Shown here: positions 17,983 through 25,752 of the stretch, one piece after another
How the letters are laid out: every line of letters starts with the position of its first letter
How positions within the stretch are numbered: position 1 is the stretch's first letter
Assembly: GCA_005881435.1 (NCBI GenBank)
Contig: VBHP01000088.1
Location: 1 to 35,916, forward strand
Direction: 5' to 3'
DNA length: 35,916 nt
DNA from: Chloroflexota bacterium
GTDB lineage: Bacteria > Chloroflexota > Limnocylindria > P2-11E > CF-107
The notes under the pieces: model-generated
Seen by the model: only the letters and a program-made list of their open reading frames with translations
What the model was told of the DNA's origin: nothing
The model's database searches: none
Translations under genes and position numbers: made by a program

Positions 17983-18416
17983 GCGTGCTCGAACCGCAGG
18001 CGCACGCGGCCGGCCTCGATCTCGTCGCCGAAATGCAGCACGGTGCGATGGATCACGCGGTCCCCGTTGAGAAACGTCCCGTTGGTGCTGCCAATGTCCT
18101 CGACCCACCAGCCCTCGGCGTCCTGCGACACCACGGCATGACGCGCCGAGGAGAAGTCGTCGCGCAGCACGACATCATTACCCGGATCCCGGCCAATCGC
18201 GTTGACCGCGCGGAGTGGGAACCGCTCGCCGCGGCGGTGTGCGTCGGGCGGCGCCTGGGCCACCACGAGGTACGCCAGGCCGCGCTCGGCCACCGCTGGC
18301 GCGCGCCCCAGCGCGCGTTGCAGTGAGCCGATGCTCTGCAGCAACAGTCCGTAGACGAGCGCGAGGAACAGCAGGCGCAGCGCCCACAGCGCCACGGCGA
18401 AGGTGACCTCGGGCAA
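17979..18416 (-). CDS. Membrane-anchored FHA domain protein (FhaB-like)
   Basis: A 145-aa protein with one N-terminal membrane helix (FAVALWALRLLFLALVYGLLL) and a C-terminal FHA domain. Phosphothreonine-binding positions are present: GR in AIGRDPGNDVVL, S and H in SSARHAVV, and STNGTFLNG. FHA domains bind phosphothreonine, so it probably recruits a phosphorylated partner to the wall synthesis complex. The TTG start is strongly supported: GGAGGAG (18429-18423) sits 6 nt upstream, embedded in the last two codons and stop of the preceding gene. It resembles FhaB (FipA) of Actinobacteria by architecture and by its place just before ftsW/rodA. Confidence 0.9.
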   Translation of the reverse strand: MPEVTFAVALWALRLLFLALVYGLLLQSIGSLQRALGRAPAVAERGLAYLVVAQAPPDAHRRGERFPLRAVNAIGRDPGNDVVLRDDFSSARHAVVSQDAEGWWVEDIGSTNGTFLNGDRVIHRTVLHFGDEIEAGRVRLRFEHA

Positions 18417-18419
18417 GCG

Positions 18420-19172
18420 CTACTCCTCCGCGTGGTAGATCAGTGTCGCCGCCCCGAACGTGATCCGATCGCCCTCGGACAGGGCGATCTCATTCACCTT
18501 CTTACCGTTCACGAACGTGCCGTTGGTGGAGCCGAGGTCGTAGAGGGTGTGCTTGCCCAGGCGCAGCCGCACTTCGGCGTGCCGCCGCGACACGCGACGA
18601 TCGTCGAGCACGATGTCGTTGTCCGGAGCTCGGCCGATGGAAATGGTCCCGGCGCCGACGGGGACACGCCGTCCCTCGCCCGACATCTCGAGCGAAGCCT
18701 TGGGTCCTCTGGGCTGCACGGCAAGGAGCTTATCCCGGTCGAGGATCTGCGTGTGTCCGGAGGCCAGCTCGCGGAGAGCGGGGTGGTCTTCGGGCATCTC
18801 CTCGCCTGTCTCGTCGACGAGGGCGCAGCGCACGCGGACCTCGCCCGTTGCGACCGCCTCGGAGCGATCGATCTCCACGCGCGGGAAGCTCGTCAGCGTC
18901 AGGGTGCGCTCGCGGGCGCCGGCGAGGACGGCCTCGGCCAGATCGCGCTCGAGACTGCGCTTGAAGCGCTCGAATTGCTCATAGTCCGGGCCGGAGAGCG
19001 ACACGACGTAGCTGTTCGGGGCGAAGGTGCGGTTGAGCGAGACGGTCTGATTCGCCTCCATTGCGCGGATCACGCGCTTGGCGATCTGGACCGGCTGCAA
19101 CTTGACGTGGAACAGCCTCGCCGTGGTTCCTTCGAGCACGCGCGTGACGAAGTCTTCGATGCGTGCGATCAC
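18420..19172 (-). CDS. DUF3662 and FHA domain protein (FhaA-like)
   Basis: A 250-aa cytoplasmic protein. The N-terminal half is a DUF3662/FhaA domain (IARIEDFVTRVLEGTTARLFHVKLQPVQIAKRVIRAME ... RTFAPNSYVVSLSGPDYEQF). After a short linker comes a C-terminal FHA domain with SIGRAPDNDIVLDD, VSRRHAEV and GSTNGTFVNGKKV, all binding positions intact. In mycobacteria FhaA binds phosphorylated MviN/wall synthesis factors; the same role here is inference from family and position. It starts with GTG in a GTGA overlap with the yihY stop and ends 3 nt before fhaB-like. No kinase or phosphatase lies beside it in this window. Confidence 0.9.
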   Translation of the reverse strand: MIARIEDFVTRVLEGTTARLFHVKLQPVQIAKRVIRAMEANQTVSLNRTFAPNSYVVSLSGPDYEQFERFKRSLERDLAEAVLAGARERTLTLTSFPRVEIDRSEAVATGEVRVRCALVDETGEEMPEDHPALRELASGHTQILDRDKLLAVQPRGPKASLEMSGEGRRVPVGAGTISIGRAPDNDIVLDDRRVSRRHAEVRLRLGKHTLYDLGSTNGTFVNGKKVNEIALSEGDRITFGAATLIYHAEE

Positions 19173-19969
19173 GTGCTGGCCCGCTCCGGCCACGCCTTCA
19201 TCACTTCGGCCCCCAACAGGAAGATCAACGCCGTGAGATAGATCCACGTCAGCAGACCCGCTGCCAGCGCCAGAACACCGTAGGCGCTGAAGACGTGGAC
19301 CTCTCGCGTCAGGATGGCGAATCCGATTTTGGCCACCTCCCACAACGCCGCCGCGGTGAAGGCCCCCGCGACGCGGACCCTCCGCGGCAGCCTGCGCCGC
19401 GGCACGATCAAGTAGATCAGGTCGAAGAGGATGAAGCCCGCCACGAATCCGGTCAGCGGGCCGAGCAGCTCGATGGCAACCCGCTGTATCGGCGCGATCC
19501 CGACGGTGCGCAGCCAGCCGGCGAAAGCCTGCACCAGGAACGACAGCGCGAACGAGAGCACCGCCAGGGACGTCAGCAACGCCGCGAGCAGCAGACCCTC
19601 CAGCCGTCCGCGGATGAAGCTCCGGCGATTGCCGCCGAAGACGCCGAAGAGGGCTCGGTCGAGCGCGGCGGAGATCGTGGTCACACTCCACAGTGTGCCC
19701 ACCAGCCCGATCCCGAGCGTCAAGCCGCGCGAGTTGACGAGCTCGTCGACCAAGCGCCGATCGGCCAGGCCCGGATACACGCCGCGCAGCAGGTTCACCA
19801 CCTCGGTTCGCAGCTCCTCGCTCGAGACGAACAGCGCGATCACGCCGACCGACAGCAGGAGCAGCGGCAGCAGCGAGAAGAACAGCTGATAGGCCACGGC
19901 CGCGGCCATGAAGGCGCAGTCATCGTCGCGAAAAGCGATCGCGACCCGTCGTGCGAACGCGAGCGTCAC
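19169..19969 (-). CDS. YihY/BrkB family inner-membrane protein
   Basis: A 266-aa protein with about six membrane helices. The family opening AAAVAYQLFFSLLPLLLLSVGVIALF is clear (A-x-A-x-A-Y-x-x-x-x-S-L-x-P). Also seen are TLGIGLVGTLWSVTTISAALDRALFGVF, PLTGFVAGFILFDLIYLIVPRRR and AYGVLALAAGLLTWIYLTALIFLLGAEV. The family was once mislabelled ribonuclease BN; its true function is unclear, with suggestions of envelope or lipid roles. GTG 19969 lies 8 nt after the fmdB stop, and the end overlaps the FhaA-like gene. Its place at the head of a wall synthesis run is consistent with an envelope function. Confidence 0.9.
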   Translation of the reverse strand: MTLAFARRVAIAFRDDDCAFMAAAVAYQLFFSLLPLLLLSVGVIALFVSSEELRTEVVNLLRGVYPGLADRRLVDELVNSRGLTLGIGLVGTLWSVTTISAALDRALFGVFGGNRRSFIRGRLEGLLLAALLTSLAVLSFALSFLVQAFAGWLRTVGIAPIQRVAIELLGPLTGFVAGFILFDLIYLIVPRRRLPRRVRVAGAFTAAALWEVAKIGFAILTREVHVFSAYGVLALAAGLLTWIYLTALIFLLGAEVMKAWPERAST

Positions 19970-19977
19970 GCGCGACG

Positions 19978-20340
19978 TCAGGATGCGGCGGAATCGGAAG
20001 AGTCGGGCTTAGGCGTACTGCTCTCGGTCTTGGGGCCGCCGGGCTTTTTGTCCTTCGTGTCCTTGCTCTCGGTGGCTTCCTTCTTCGTCGTCGAGCTCTT
20101 GGGCGGCGCATCTTTGGCCGCGGCCTCGCTCCCCTCGCCGCTCGTGCTGCCGCCGTCGCTGGCTTTGCGATAGTCGTTGATGTGCCAGCCGCTACCCTTG
20201 AAGTGGATCGCGGGGCGCGACACCAGCTTGCGCGGACGAGCGCCGCACTTCGGGCAGACCGTGACCGGCTCCTCGTTGAAGCCTTGTTTACGGCTGAACT
20301 CGTGGCCGCAGTGATCGCAGCGATATTCATAGGTGGGCAC
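19978..20340 (-). CDS. FmdB family zinc-ribbon protein with disordered tail
   Basis: A 120-aa protein. The first 45 residues are a FmdB-type zinc ribbon, MPTYEYRCDHCGHEF then VCPKCGARPRKLVSRPAIHFKGSGWH, with CxxC pairs at residues 8/11 and 29/32. From about residue 60 it is low complexity, rich in Ser, Thr, Lys, Glu, Asp and Pro, and surely disordered. FmdB proteins are often called regulatory, but the biochemical role is unknown. The GTG start has no Shine-Dalgarno; TATCAT sits only 6 nt upstream, so the mRNA may be leaderless. It is probably the first gene of the run that continues with yihY 8 nt later. Confidence 0.88.
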   Translation of the reverse strand: MPTYEYRCDHCGHEFSRKQGFNEEPVTVCPKCGARPRKLVSRPAIHFKGSGWHINDYRKASDGGSTSGEGSEAAAKDAPPKSSTTKKEATESKDTKDKKPGGPKTESSTPKPDSSDSAAS

Positions 20341-20405
20341 ATGTGAATGATATCCTCGCGCACCGCGCGCCTCGGCGTAAGTTATGCGCCGAAAGGTCGA
20401 AGAGG
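20341..20405. promoter_or_regulatory. Divergent promoter region, fmdB and solute-binding protein gene
   Basis: A 65-nt divergent spacer. On the minus strand TATCAT (20352-20347) is a good -10 candidate and would put the transcript start at or next to the fmdB GTG. On the plus strand TAAGTT near 20378-20383 is a weak -10 candidate and AAAGG near 20391-20395 a possible ribosome site for TTG 20406. No convincing -35 is visible for either. Confidence 0.35.
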
Positions 20406-21761
20406 TTGTTGCTGTCGACGTCAGTGATCGCTCGCGCGCTTTTCCTGATCCTGCTTCTGCCGCTCGTCATCGCCTGCACCGGCAGCCCGACGCCCACCGA
20501 GACGCCAAACGCGATCGATCAGATCGACCTGAAGGGACCTATCGCGTTGACGTTGTGGCACACCCAGACCGGGGCGAACGGGGCAGCCCTCCAGATGATG
20601 GCCGACGACTTCAACAAGACCAACCAATACCAGATCACGGTGAAGCTCGAGTATCAGGGCGACTACACGCAGCTGTACCAGAAGACCCTCGCCGCGATCA
20701 ACGCGGACGCACTGCCGGACATGTCCGTGGCTAACGAGAGCTTCGTGGCCGACTACATGAAGGCGACACCGTCGCCGGTGGTCGACCTCGGACCATACGT
20801 CGACAGCAAGAAGTACGGATTGACGAGGGCGAGCGTCGACGACATCTTCGGCGCGTACCTCGCCACGAACCGCTTCGCGCAGTTCGGCGACAAGCTGCTG
20901 TCGTTCCCGCTGACCAAGAGCGTGCTGGTGATGTACCAGAACGATGACGTCCTGAAGGAGCTCGGGATGTCGTCGCCGAAGACCTGGGACGAGTTCGAGA
21001 AAGTGGCGTCAGCGGCGAAGAAGGTGTCCGCGGACGGGAAGACGATCACCCGCTATGGCTGGGCCGTGATAGCCGACCCCTCGACGTTCAACGGCTGGGT
21101 CCTGTCGCGCGGCGGCCGCCTCATGGCCGACGACAACAAGACCGTCAGGTGGGACGGCGCCGAGGGACTGGCGTCGCTCCAGCTTGTCGACAGGTGCATC
21201 AAGGCGCAGTGGTGCTACGCGCCAAAGAGCTTCGATTACTACGCTGACTTTGGCTCGGGCAAGGCCGCTTTCGTCATGGACTCCAGCCTGGCCCGACCGT
21301 CGTACCGAGCCGCGATGAAAGAGCCGAAGCCGAACTGGCGCATTGTCTCGATCCCGCAACAGGACGCCTCGACGGCGCGGACCGTGGCGTACGGTGCGAA
21401 CATCGCGGCCTTCTCGTCCACACCGCAGAAGCAGCTCGCCTCGTGGGTCTTCATGAAGTGGTTCGCCGACACGACGCGGACGGCGATGTGGTCGATCGCT
21501 TCCTCGTACCTGCCGGTCCGGAAGTCGGCCGCGAACGACGCGACGCTCAAGAACTCATGGTCATCGACCGATCCGCAGGGCAAAGAAGCCTTCGACCAGA
21601 GCGGCACGAGCCAGCCGGAGCCGAATGTCCGCGGACAGCAGGACATCCGGACCGTCGTCGCGGACGGCATCACCGCGATCCTCACCGGCAGGGACACGCC
21701 GGAGCATGCGCTGCAGCTGGCCAGCACCAAGGCGAATCAGATCCTCAAAGACAATCAGTAG
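20406..21761 (+). CDS. ABC transporter solute-binding lipoprotein (family 1)
   Basis: About 451 aa. The N-terminus gives a lipoprotein signal, VIARALFLILLLPLVIAC, with lipid Cys at residue 24 counted from TTG 20406, then a Thr/Pro linker. The mature part fits the extracellular solute-binding family 1 (maltose/sugar type): LTLWHTQTGANGAALQMMADDFNKTN, then YTQLYQKTLAAINADALPDM, FPLTKSVLVMYQNDDVLKELGMSSPKTWDEFEKVA, and SGKAAFVMDSS. It would deliver a sugar or other solute to an ABC importer outside the membrane. No permease or ATPase gene lies beside it, so its partner is elsewhere. The start is uncertain: GTG 20424 also gives a good signal, and GTG 20343 is unlikely because it abuts the divergent fmdB start. 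Confidence 0.87.
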   Translation: MLLSTSVIARALFLILLLPLVIACTGSPTPTETPNAIDQIDLKGPIALTLWHTQTGANGAALQMMADDFNKTNQYQITVKLEYQGDYTQLYQKTLAAINADALPDMSVANESFVADYMKATPSPVVDLGPYVDSKKYGLTRASVDDIFGAYLATNRFAQFGDKLLSFPLTKSVLVMYQNDDVLKELGMSSPKTWDEFEKVASAAKKVSADGKTITRYGWAVIADPSTFNGWVLSRGGRLMADDNKTVRWDGAEGLASLQLVDRCIKAQWCYAPKSFDYYADFGSGKAAFVMDSSLARPSYRAAMKEPKPNWRIVSIPQQDASTARTVAYGANIAAFSSTPQKQLASWVFMKWFADTTRTAMWSIASSYLPVRKSAANDATLKNSWSSTDPQGKEAFDQSGTSQPEPNVRGQQDIRTVVADGITAILTGRDTPEHALQLASTKANQILKDNQ

Positions 21762-21766
21762 CGCGT

Positions 21767-23095
21767 TTAGCCGAGGAAGGCGCGGAGGGTGCGCTCCCAG
21801 AGCTCCGCCGAGAGGCGGAGCGACTCCTGATCCACGCGTTCATCGTTGCCATGGAAACGGGAGACGAATTGATCGAACGGGACGGTGTAGATCGCGTAGC
21901 CGTACGCGGTGACCCCTTTGCGACGGAAGAAGCGAGCGTCGGTGACCCCGAACACCGGGAACGGCACCAGGCGCGCCGCGGGCACCAGCGATGCGGTCAC
22001 AGTCGCGAGCGTGTCCCACAGGGGCGTGCGCATCGAAGACTCCGTCGCGTCGTTGTCCTCCTCTTCGCGGATCTCGACGGACGGCCACAGGTCGCCCGCG
22101 GCGTCGCGGAGCATCGCGTGGACCTCGGGACCGCCTTGGCCTGGCAGCGTGCGGATGTCGACGATGATCTCGGCAGAATCCGGCACGACGTTCCCCTTGA
22201 TGCCGCCATGAAGGATGTTCGGCGAGAAGGTCGTGTGCGTGGAGGCGTCGACGATCCGCGCCATGCCGAGCGGAAGACGGCGCAGCGCCAGTTCGAGAAG
22301 CGGACCGTTCAACAGTGCCGTGCGCAACGGAGGCGACAGCTCGAGGCCGTCGACGAAGCGGCGCCAGGTGTCGGTGAACCGCCGCGGGGCGCGATAGTCG
22401 GCGATGCGCCGGGCGAGCTCCCCGGCCTTGACCACCGCGTTGTCCGAACGGAACGGCAGCGAACCGTGACCCGGTGTGCCTTTGACACCGAGGCGGACCC
22501 AGTGCGAGCCCTTCTCCATCACTGCCACGGCGCGCTTTGCACCGCCGCCGGCGAGCGAGAACGACGCGCCTCCGCCTTCGGTGATGAGGTAGTCGGTCTT
22601 GATTTCGTCCCAGGCGTGCTGCGACAGCCAGGCCGCGCCCCAGGTGCCGAGCGACTCTTCGTCGGCGACCGCGCTGTACACCAGCGTGCCGCGCGGCCGG
22701 AAGCCCGAGGTCGCCAGCCGGCGGACGGCGACGGCCATCGTCGCGGTGATCGAGAGCATGTCGATCGCGCCGCGGCCCCAGACCTCGCCGTCGATGAGCT
22801 CGCCGCCGAACGGATCGTGCCGCCACCCCGCCGGATTGGCGGGAACGACGTCGATGTGTCCCATGAGATGCAGGCTCGGCGCCGAACGGTCGCTGCCCTC
22901 GATGCGAACGACGAGATTGCTCCGGCCCGGCTTCGGTTCGTACCTTCGCAGTTCCACGCCCGTGCCGCCGAGGAAGGCCGCGATGGTGTCGACACTTCGC
23001 GTTTCCTGGCCCGACGCGACGCTGCCGTCGTTGACGCAGGCGTTACGGATGAGCTGTTGCAGGAGCTCGGTGCTCTCACCGCTGAGGTCCGCCAC
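21767..23095 (-). CDS. M20 family metallopeptidase
   Basis: A 442-aa cytoplasmic zinc peptidase/deacylase of the M20/M25/M40 clan. Metal and catalytic positions are visible: H80 in LHLMGHIDVVPA (with D82), bridging D112 in WGRGAIDMLS, Glu pair 146-147 in ADEESLG, the acidic EGGG segment, and a late His in SRFHGNDERV. The lid or dimerisation domain lies between GSHWVRLGVKGTPGHGS and PNILHGGIKGNVVPD. Substrates in the clan range from dipeptides to N-acyl amino acids; none can be assigned. The GTG start shares one base with the valS TAG stop (TAGTG), so it is likely cotranscribed with valS and under the same T-box. Confidence 0.92.
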   Translation of the reverse strand: MADLSGESTELLQQLIRNACVNDGSVASGQETRSVDTIAAFLGGTGVELRRYEPKPGRSNLVVRIEGSDRSAPSLHLMGHIDVVPANPAGWRHDPFGGELIDGEVWGRGAIDMLSITATMAVAVRRLATSGFRPRGTLVYSAVADEESLGTWGAAWLSQHAWDEIKTDYLITEGGGASFSLAGGGAKRAVAVMEKGSHWVRLGVKGTPGHGSLPFRSDNAVVKAGELARRIADYRAPRRFTDTWRRFVDGLELSPPLRTALLNGPLLELALRRLPLGMARIVDASTHTTFSPNILHGGIKGNVVPDSAEIIVDIRTLPGQGGPEVHAMLRDAAGDLWPSVEIREEEDNDATESSMRTPLWDTLATVTASLVPAARLVPFPVFGVTDARFFRRKGVTAYGYAIYTVPFDQFVSRFHGNDERVDQESLRLSAELWERTLRAFLG

Positions 23096-25752
23096 TAGCC
23101 GAGCTTCCGCAGGTCCTCTTCCAGCTTACGCACCTGGACTTCACGTTCGGCGAGACGCGCGCGCTCCTTCGACACGACATCCGGTGGCGCCTTCTCACTG
23201 AAAGCCCCGCGCGCCAGCAGCTCGCGCGAGCGGCGGAGCTGCTCGCGGGCTTCGGCGAGCTCCCGCTCCAGCCGCGCACGCGCCGCGCCGGCGTCCGCGG
23301 CCGCGAGCCGCACGCGAACGGTGATACCGCGAACGACGGTCGCGATCCCGGAGCCAGGTTCGAACTCCAGACGGCAGTCGGCGAGGCGCTCGATGAGCTG
23401 ACGCTGCGGCTCGAAGATGTCGCGATCGCCGTCGACGAACGCATCGACGGTGGCACTCGGTTCGACGCCGTGTTCCTGGCGGATGTTGCGGATCGCGCGA
23501 ACGACGTCCATCAGCGCGCCGAAGCGCCGCTCCGCGTCCGTGTCCTGCGCCTGCGCTTCTGGCCATGCCGCGAGCATCAGCGAGGGCACCGCTTCGGCGG
23601 TGGGCGCGGCGCGCCAGAGCTGTTGCGCCAGGGTCTCGGTCACGAACGGCATCAGCGGGTGCAGCAGTCGCAGGCTCCGATCGAGCACATAGGCGAGCGT
23701 CTGCAGCGTCAGTGGATCTTTCGCGCGCGCCGATGGCTTGGCTGCCTCGAGGTACCAATCCGCGACCTCGGACCAGAAGAAGCGCTCGGCCAGCGCGGCA
23801 TATTCGCCGGTCTCGAAGCGCTCCAGATACGTTTGCGCCTCGCGCGTCGCGGCGTCGGCGCGCGACAGGATCCAGCGATCGGCGAGCGATAGCGCACCGG
23901 TGGGCCGCGCGTCGGCGGCGATGCCGCTGACGCCGCCGAGCGCGGACAGCACGAAGCGTCCCGCGTTCCAGACCTTGTTCACCAGGTTGCGGGCGTGGTC
24001 CAGCTTCTCCGGCGAGACCTGCGAGTCGGCGCCGGGCGCCACGCCGGAGATGAGGCCGAAGCGCGTCGCGTCGGCGCCGAAGTCGCGCACCATCTGCATC
24101 GGATCGACGACGTTGCCTTTCGTCTTCGACATCTTCTCGCCGCCGGCCACGCGCACGATGCCGTTCACGAACACGATGCGGAATGGCACCTCGCGCATGT
24201 TGTGCAGGCCCATGATGATCATCCGCGCGACCCAGAAAAACAGGATCTCGTACGCGGTGTTCAACACGCTGGTGGGATAGAAGCGACGCAGGTCCGGCGT
24301 GTCCTTCGGCCAGCCGAGCGTGGTGTGCGGCCACAGCGCGCTGGAGAACCAGGTGTCCAGGACGTCGGGGTCTTGATGGATGTCGGTCGAATCACAGCGC
24401 GGGCAGCGCGTCGGATCGGGCGCATCCTCGTCGGGGACGACGACCTCGGAGCAGTCGCGGCAGTACCACGCCGGTATCTGATGTCCCCACCAGATCTGTC
24501 GCGAGATGTTCCAGTCACGGAGGTTGTCCATCCACTGGAAGTACGTCTTCTCGAAGCGCTCGGGGATGATACGCACGCGTCCCGAGCGCACGGCGTCGAC
24601 GGCCGGCGGCGCCAGCCGCTCCATCGAGCACCACCATTGTTTCAGCACGAGCGGCTCGTCGATGGTGCTGCACCGGTCGTGGCGGCCGACCGAATGCGTC
24701 AGCGGCTCCTCTTGCTCCAGCAGCCCGAGCCGCTTCAGGCGTTGCACCATGTCGGCACGTGCCTGCTCTCGCGTGAGTCCGGCCAGCGCACCTGCCGCCG
24801 GGGTCATCAGCCCGCGCGTGTCGATCACGGACAGGATCGGCAGGTGGTGCCGCTTGCCGATCTCGAAGTCGGTGGCGTCGTGACCCGGCGTCACCTTCAC
24901 CGCTCCGGTCCCGAAGGCTGGATCGACAGCCTCGTCGGCGATGATCGGCACCCGCCGTTCGACCACGGGGACGATCACGTGCTTGCCGATGAGCGCCTTC
25001 CAGCGCACGTCGTCCGGGTGCACCGCGACGGCGACGTCTGCGACGATCGTCTCGGGGCGGGTCGTGGCGATGCGGACGCCGCCCTTCCCGCCATCGGCGA
25101 AGGGATAGCGCACGGTCCACAGCGTGTCGGTCCGCTCGACGTGCTCGACCTCGAGATCCGAATACGTCGTCTGATCCTTCACGCACCAATGCACGATGCG
25201 ATCGGCGCGATAGAGGTGGCCTTCGCGGAAGAGCCGGATGAAATGGGTGCGAACGGCCTTCTGTTTGTCCGGATCCATGGTGAACGCGGTCCGGGTCCAG
25301 TCCAGGGACCAGCCCATCGCGCGCATCTGCGCGTACATCCGCGGCTTGTAGAGCTCCATCCACTTCCACATCTCTTCGAGGAAGCGTTCGCGACCGAGCT
25401 GGAAGCGGTCCAGGCCCTCCTTGGCGAGCTCGCGCTCGACGACGATGTGCGCGGCGATGCCGGCGTGGTCGGACCCGGGCAGGAACAGCGTCGGATCGCC
25501 CTGCATCCGGTGCCAGCGCACCAGGATGTCTTCCTGCGTGAAGGTGAAGCCGTGTCCGACGTGCAGGTCGCCGGTGACGTTCGGCGGCGGCAAGATGATG
25601 CTGAAGGGCGGCTTCTTCTCTTCCGACGGTTGGAAATAGCCGCTCGCCTCCCACCAGCGATACAGGTCGGCTTCCACCGCGGCCGGCTGGAAGTTCTTCT
25701 CGGCCAGACCCAGCGCCGATTCCGGTGCCTTCAGCTTCGCCGCCACGGTCAC
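23095..25752 (-). CDS. valS: Valine--tRNA ligase
   Basis: An 885-aa class I synthetase that charges tRNA(Val). It has HIGH-type HVGH (residues 64-67) in PPPNVTGDLHVGHGF, an editing domain (TTRPETIVADVAVAVHP ... AFGTGAVKVTPGHDATDFEIG), WWGHQIPAWYC with a CxxC pair, catalytic KMSKT (540-544) in GGEKMSKTKGNVVDP, and the C-terminal coiled-coil arm (ARARLERELAEAREQLRRSRELL ... SKERARLAEREVQVRKLEEDLRKL) typical of bacterial ValRS. Length matches the family. GTG 25752 follows a strong GAGGAGGT with 4-5 nt spacing. Expression is probably controlled by the T-box leader just upstream. The downstream M20 gene overlaps by one base. Confidence 0.97.
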   Translation of the reverse strand: MTVAAKLKAPESALGLAEKNFQPAAVEADLYRWWEASGYFQPSEEKKPPFSIILPPPNVTGDLHVGHGFTFTQEDILVRWHRMQGDPTLFLPGSDHAGIAAHIVVERELAKEGLDRFQLGRERFLEEMWKWMELYKPRMYAQMRAMGWSLDWTRTAFTMDPDKQKAVRTHFIRLFREGHLYRADRIVHWCVKDQTTYSDLEVEHVERTDTLWTVRYPFADGGKGGVRIATTRPETIVADVAVAVHPDDVRWKALIGKHVIVPVVERRVPIIADEAVDPAFGTGAVKVTPGHDATDFEIGKRHHLPILSVIDTRGLMTPAAGALAGLTREQARADMVQRLKRLGLLEQEEPLTHSVGRHDRCSTIDEPLVLKQWWCSMERLAPPAVDAVRSGRVRIIPERFEKTYFQWMDNLRDWNISRQIWWGHQIPAWYCRDCSEVVVPDEDAPDPTRCPRCDSTDIHQDPDVLDTWFSSALWPHTTLGWPKDTPDLRRFYPTSVLNTAYEILFFWVARMIIMGLHNMREVPFRIVFVNGIVRVAGGEKMSKTKGNVVDPMQMVRDFGADATRFGLISGVAPGADSQVSPEKLDHARNLVNKVWNAGRFVLSALGGVSGIAADARPTGALSLADRWILSRADAATREAQTYLERFETGEYAALAERFFWSEVADWYLEAAKPSARAKDPLTLQTLAYVLDRSLRLLHPLMPFVTETLAQQLWRAAPTAEAVPSLMLAAWPEAQAQDTDAERRFGALMDVVRAIRNIRQEHGVEPSATVDAFVDGDRDIFEPQRQLIERLADCRLEFEPGSGIATVVRGITVRVRLAAADAGAARARLERELAEAREQLRRSRELLARGAFSEKAPPDVVSKERARLAEREVQVRKLEEDLRKLG

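Noticed and set aside
20343-20405. GTG 20343 as the start of the solute-binding lipoprotein
   Set aside because: It lies 2 nt from the divergent fmdB start, has no ribosome site, and would add a basic non-signal extension before the lipoprotein signal.
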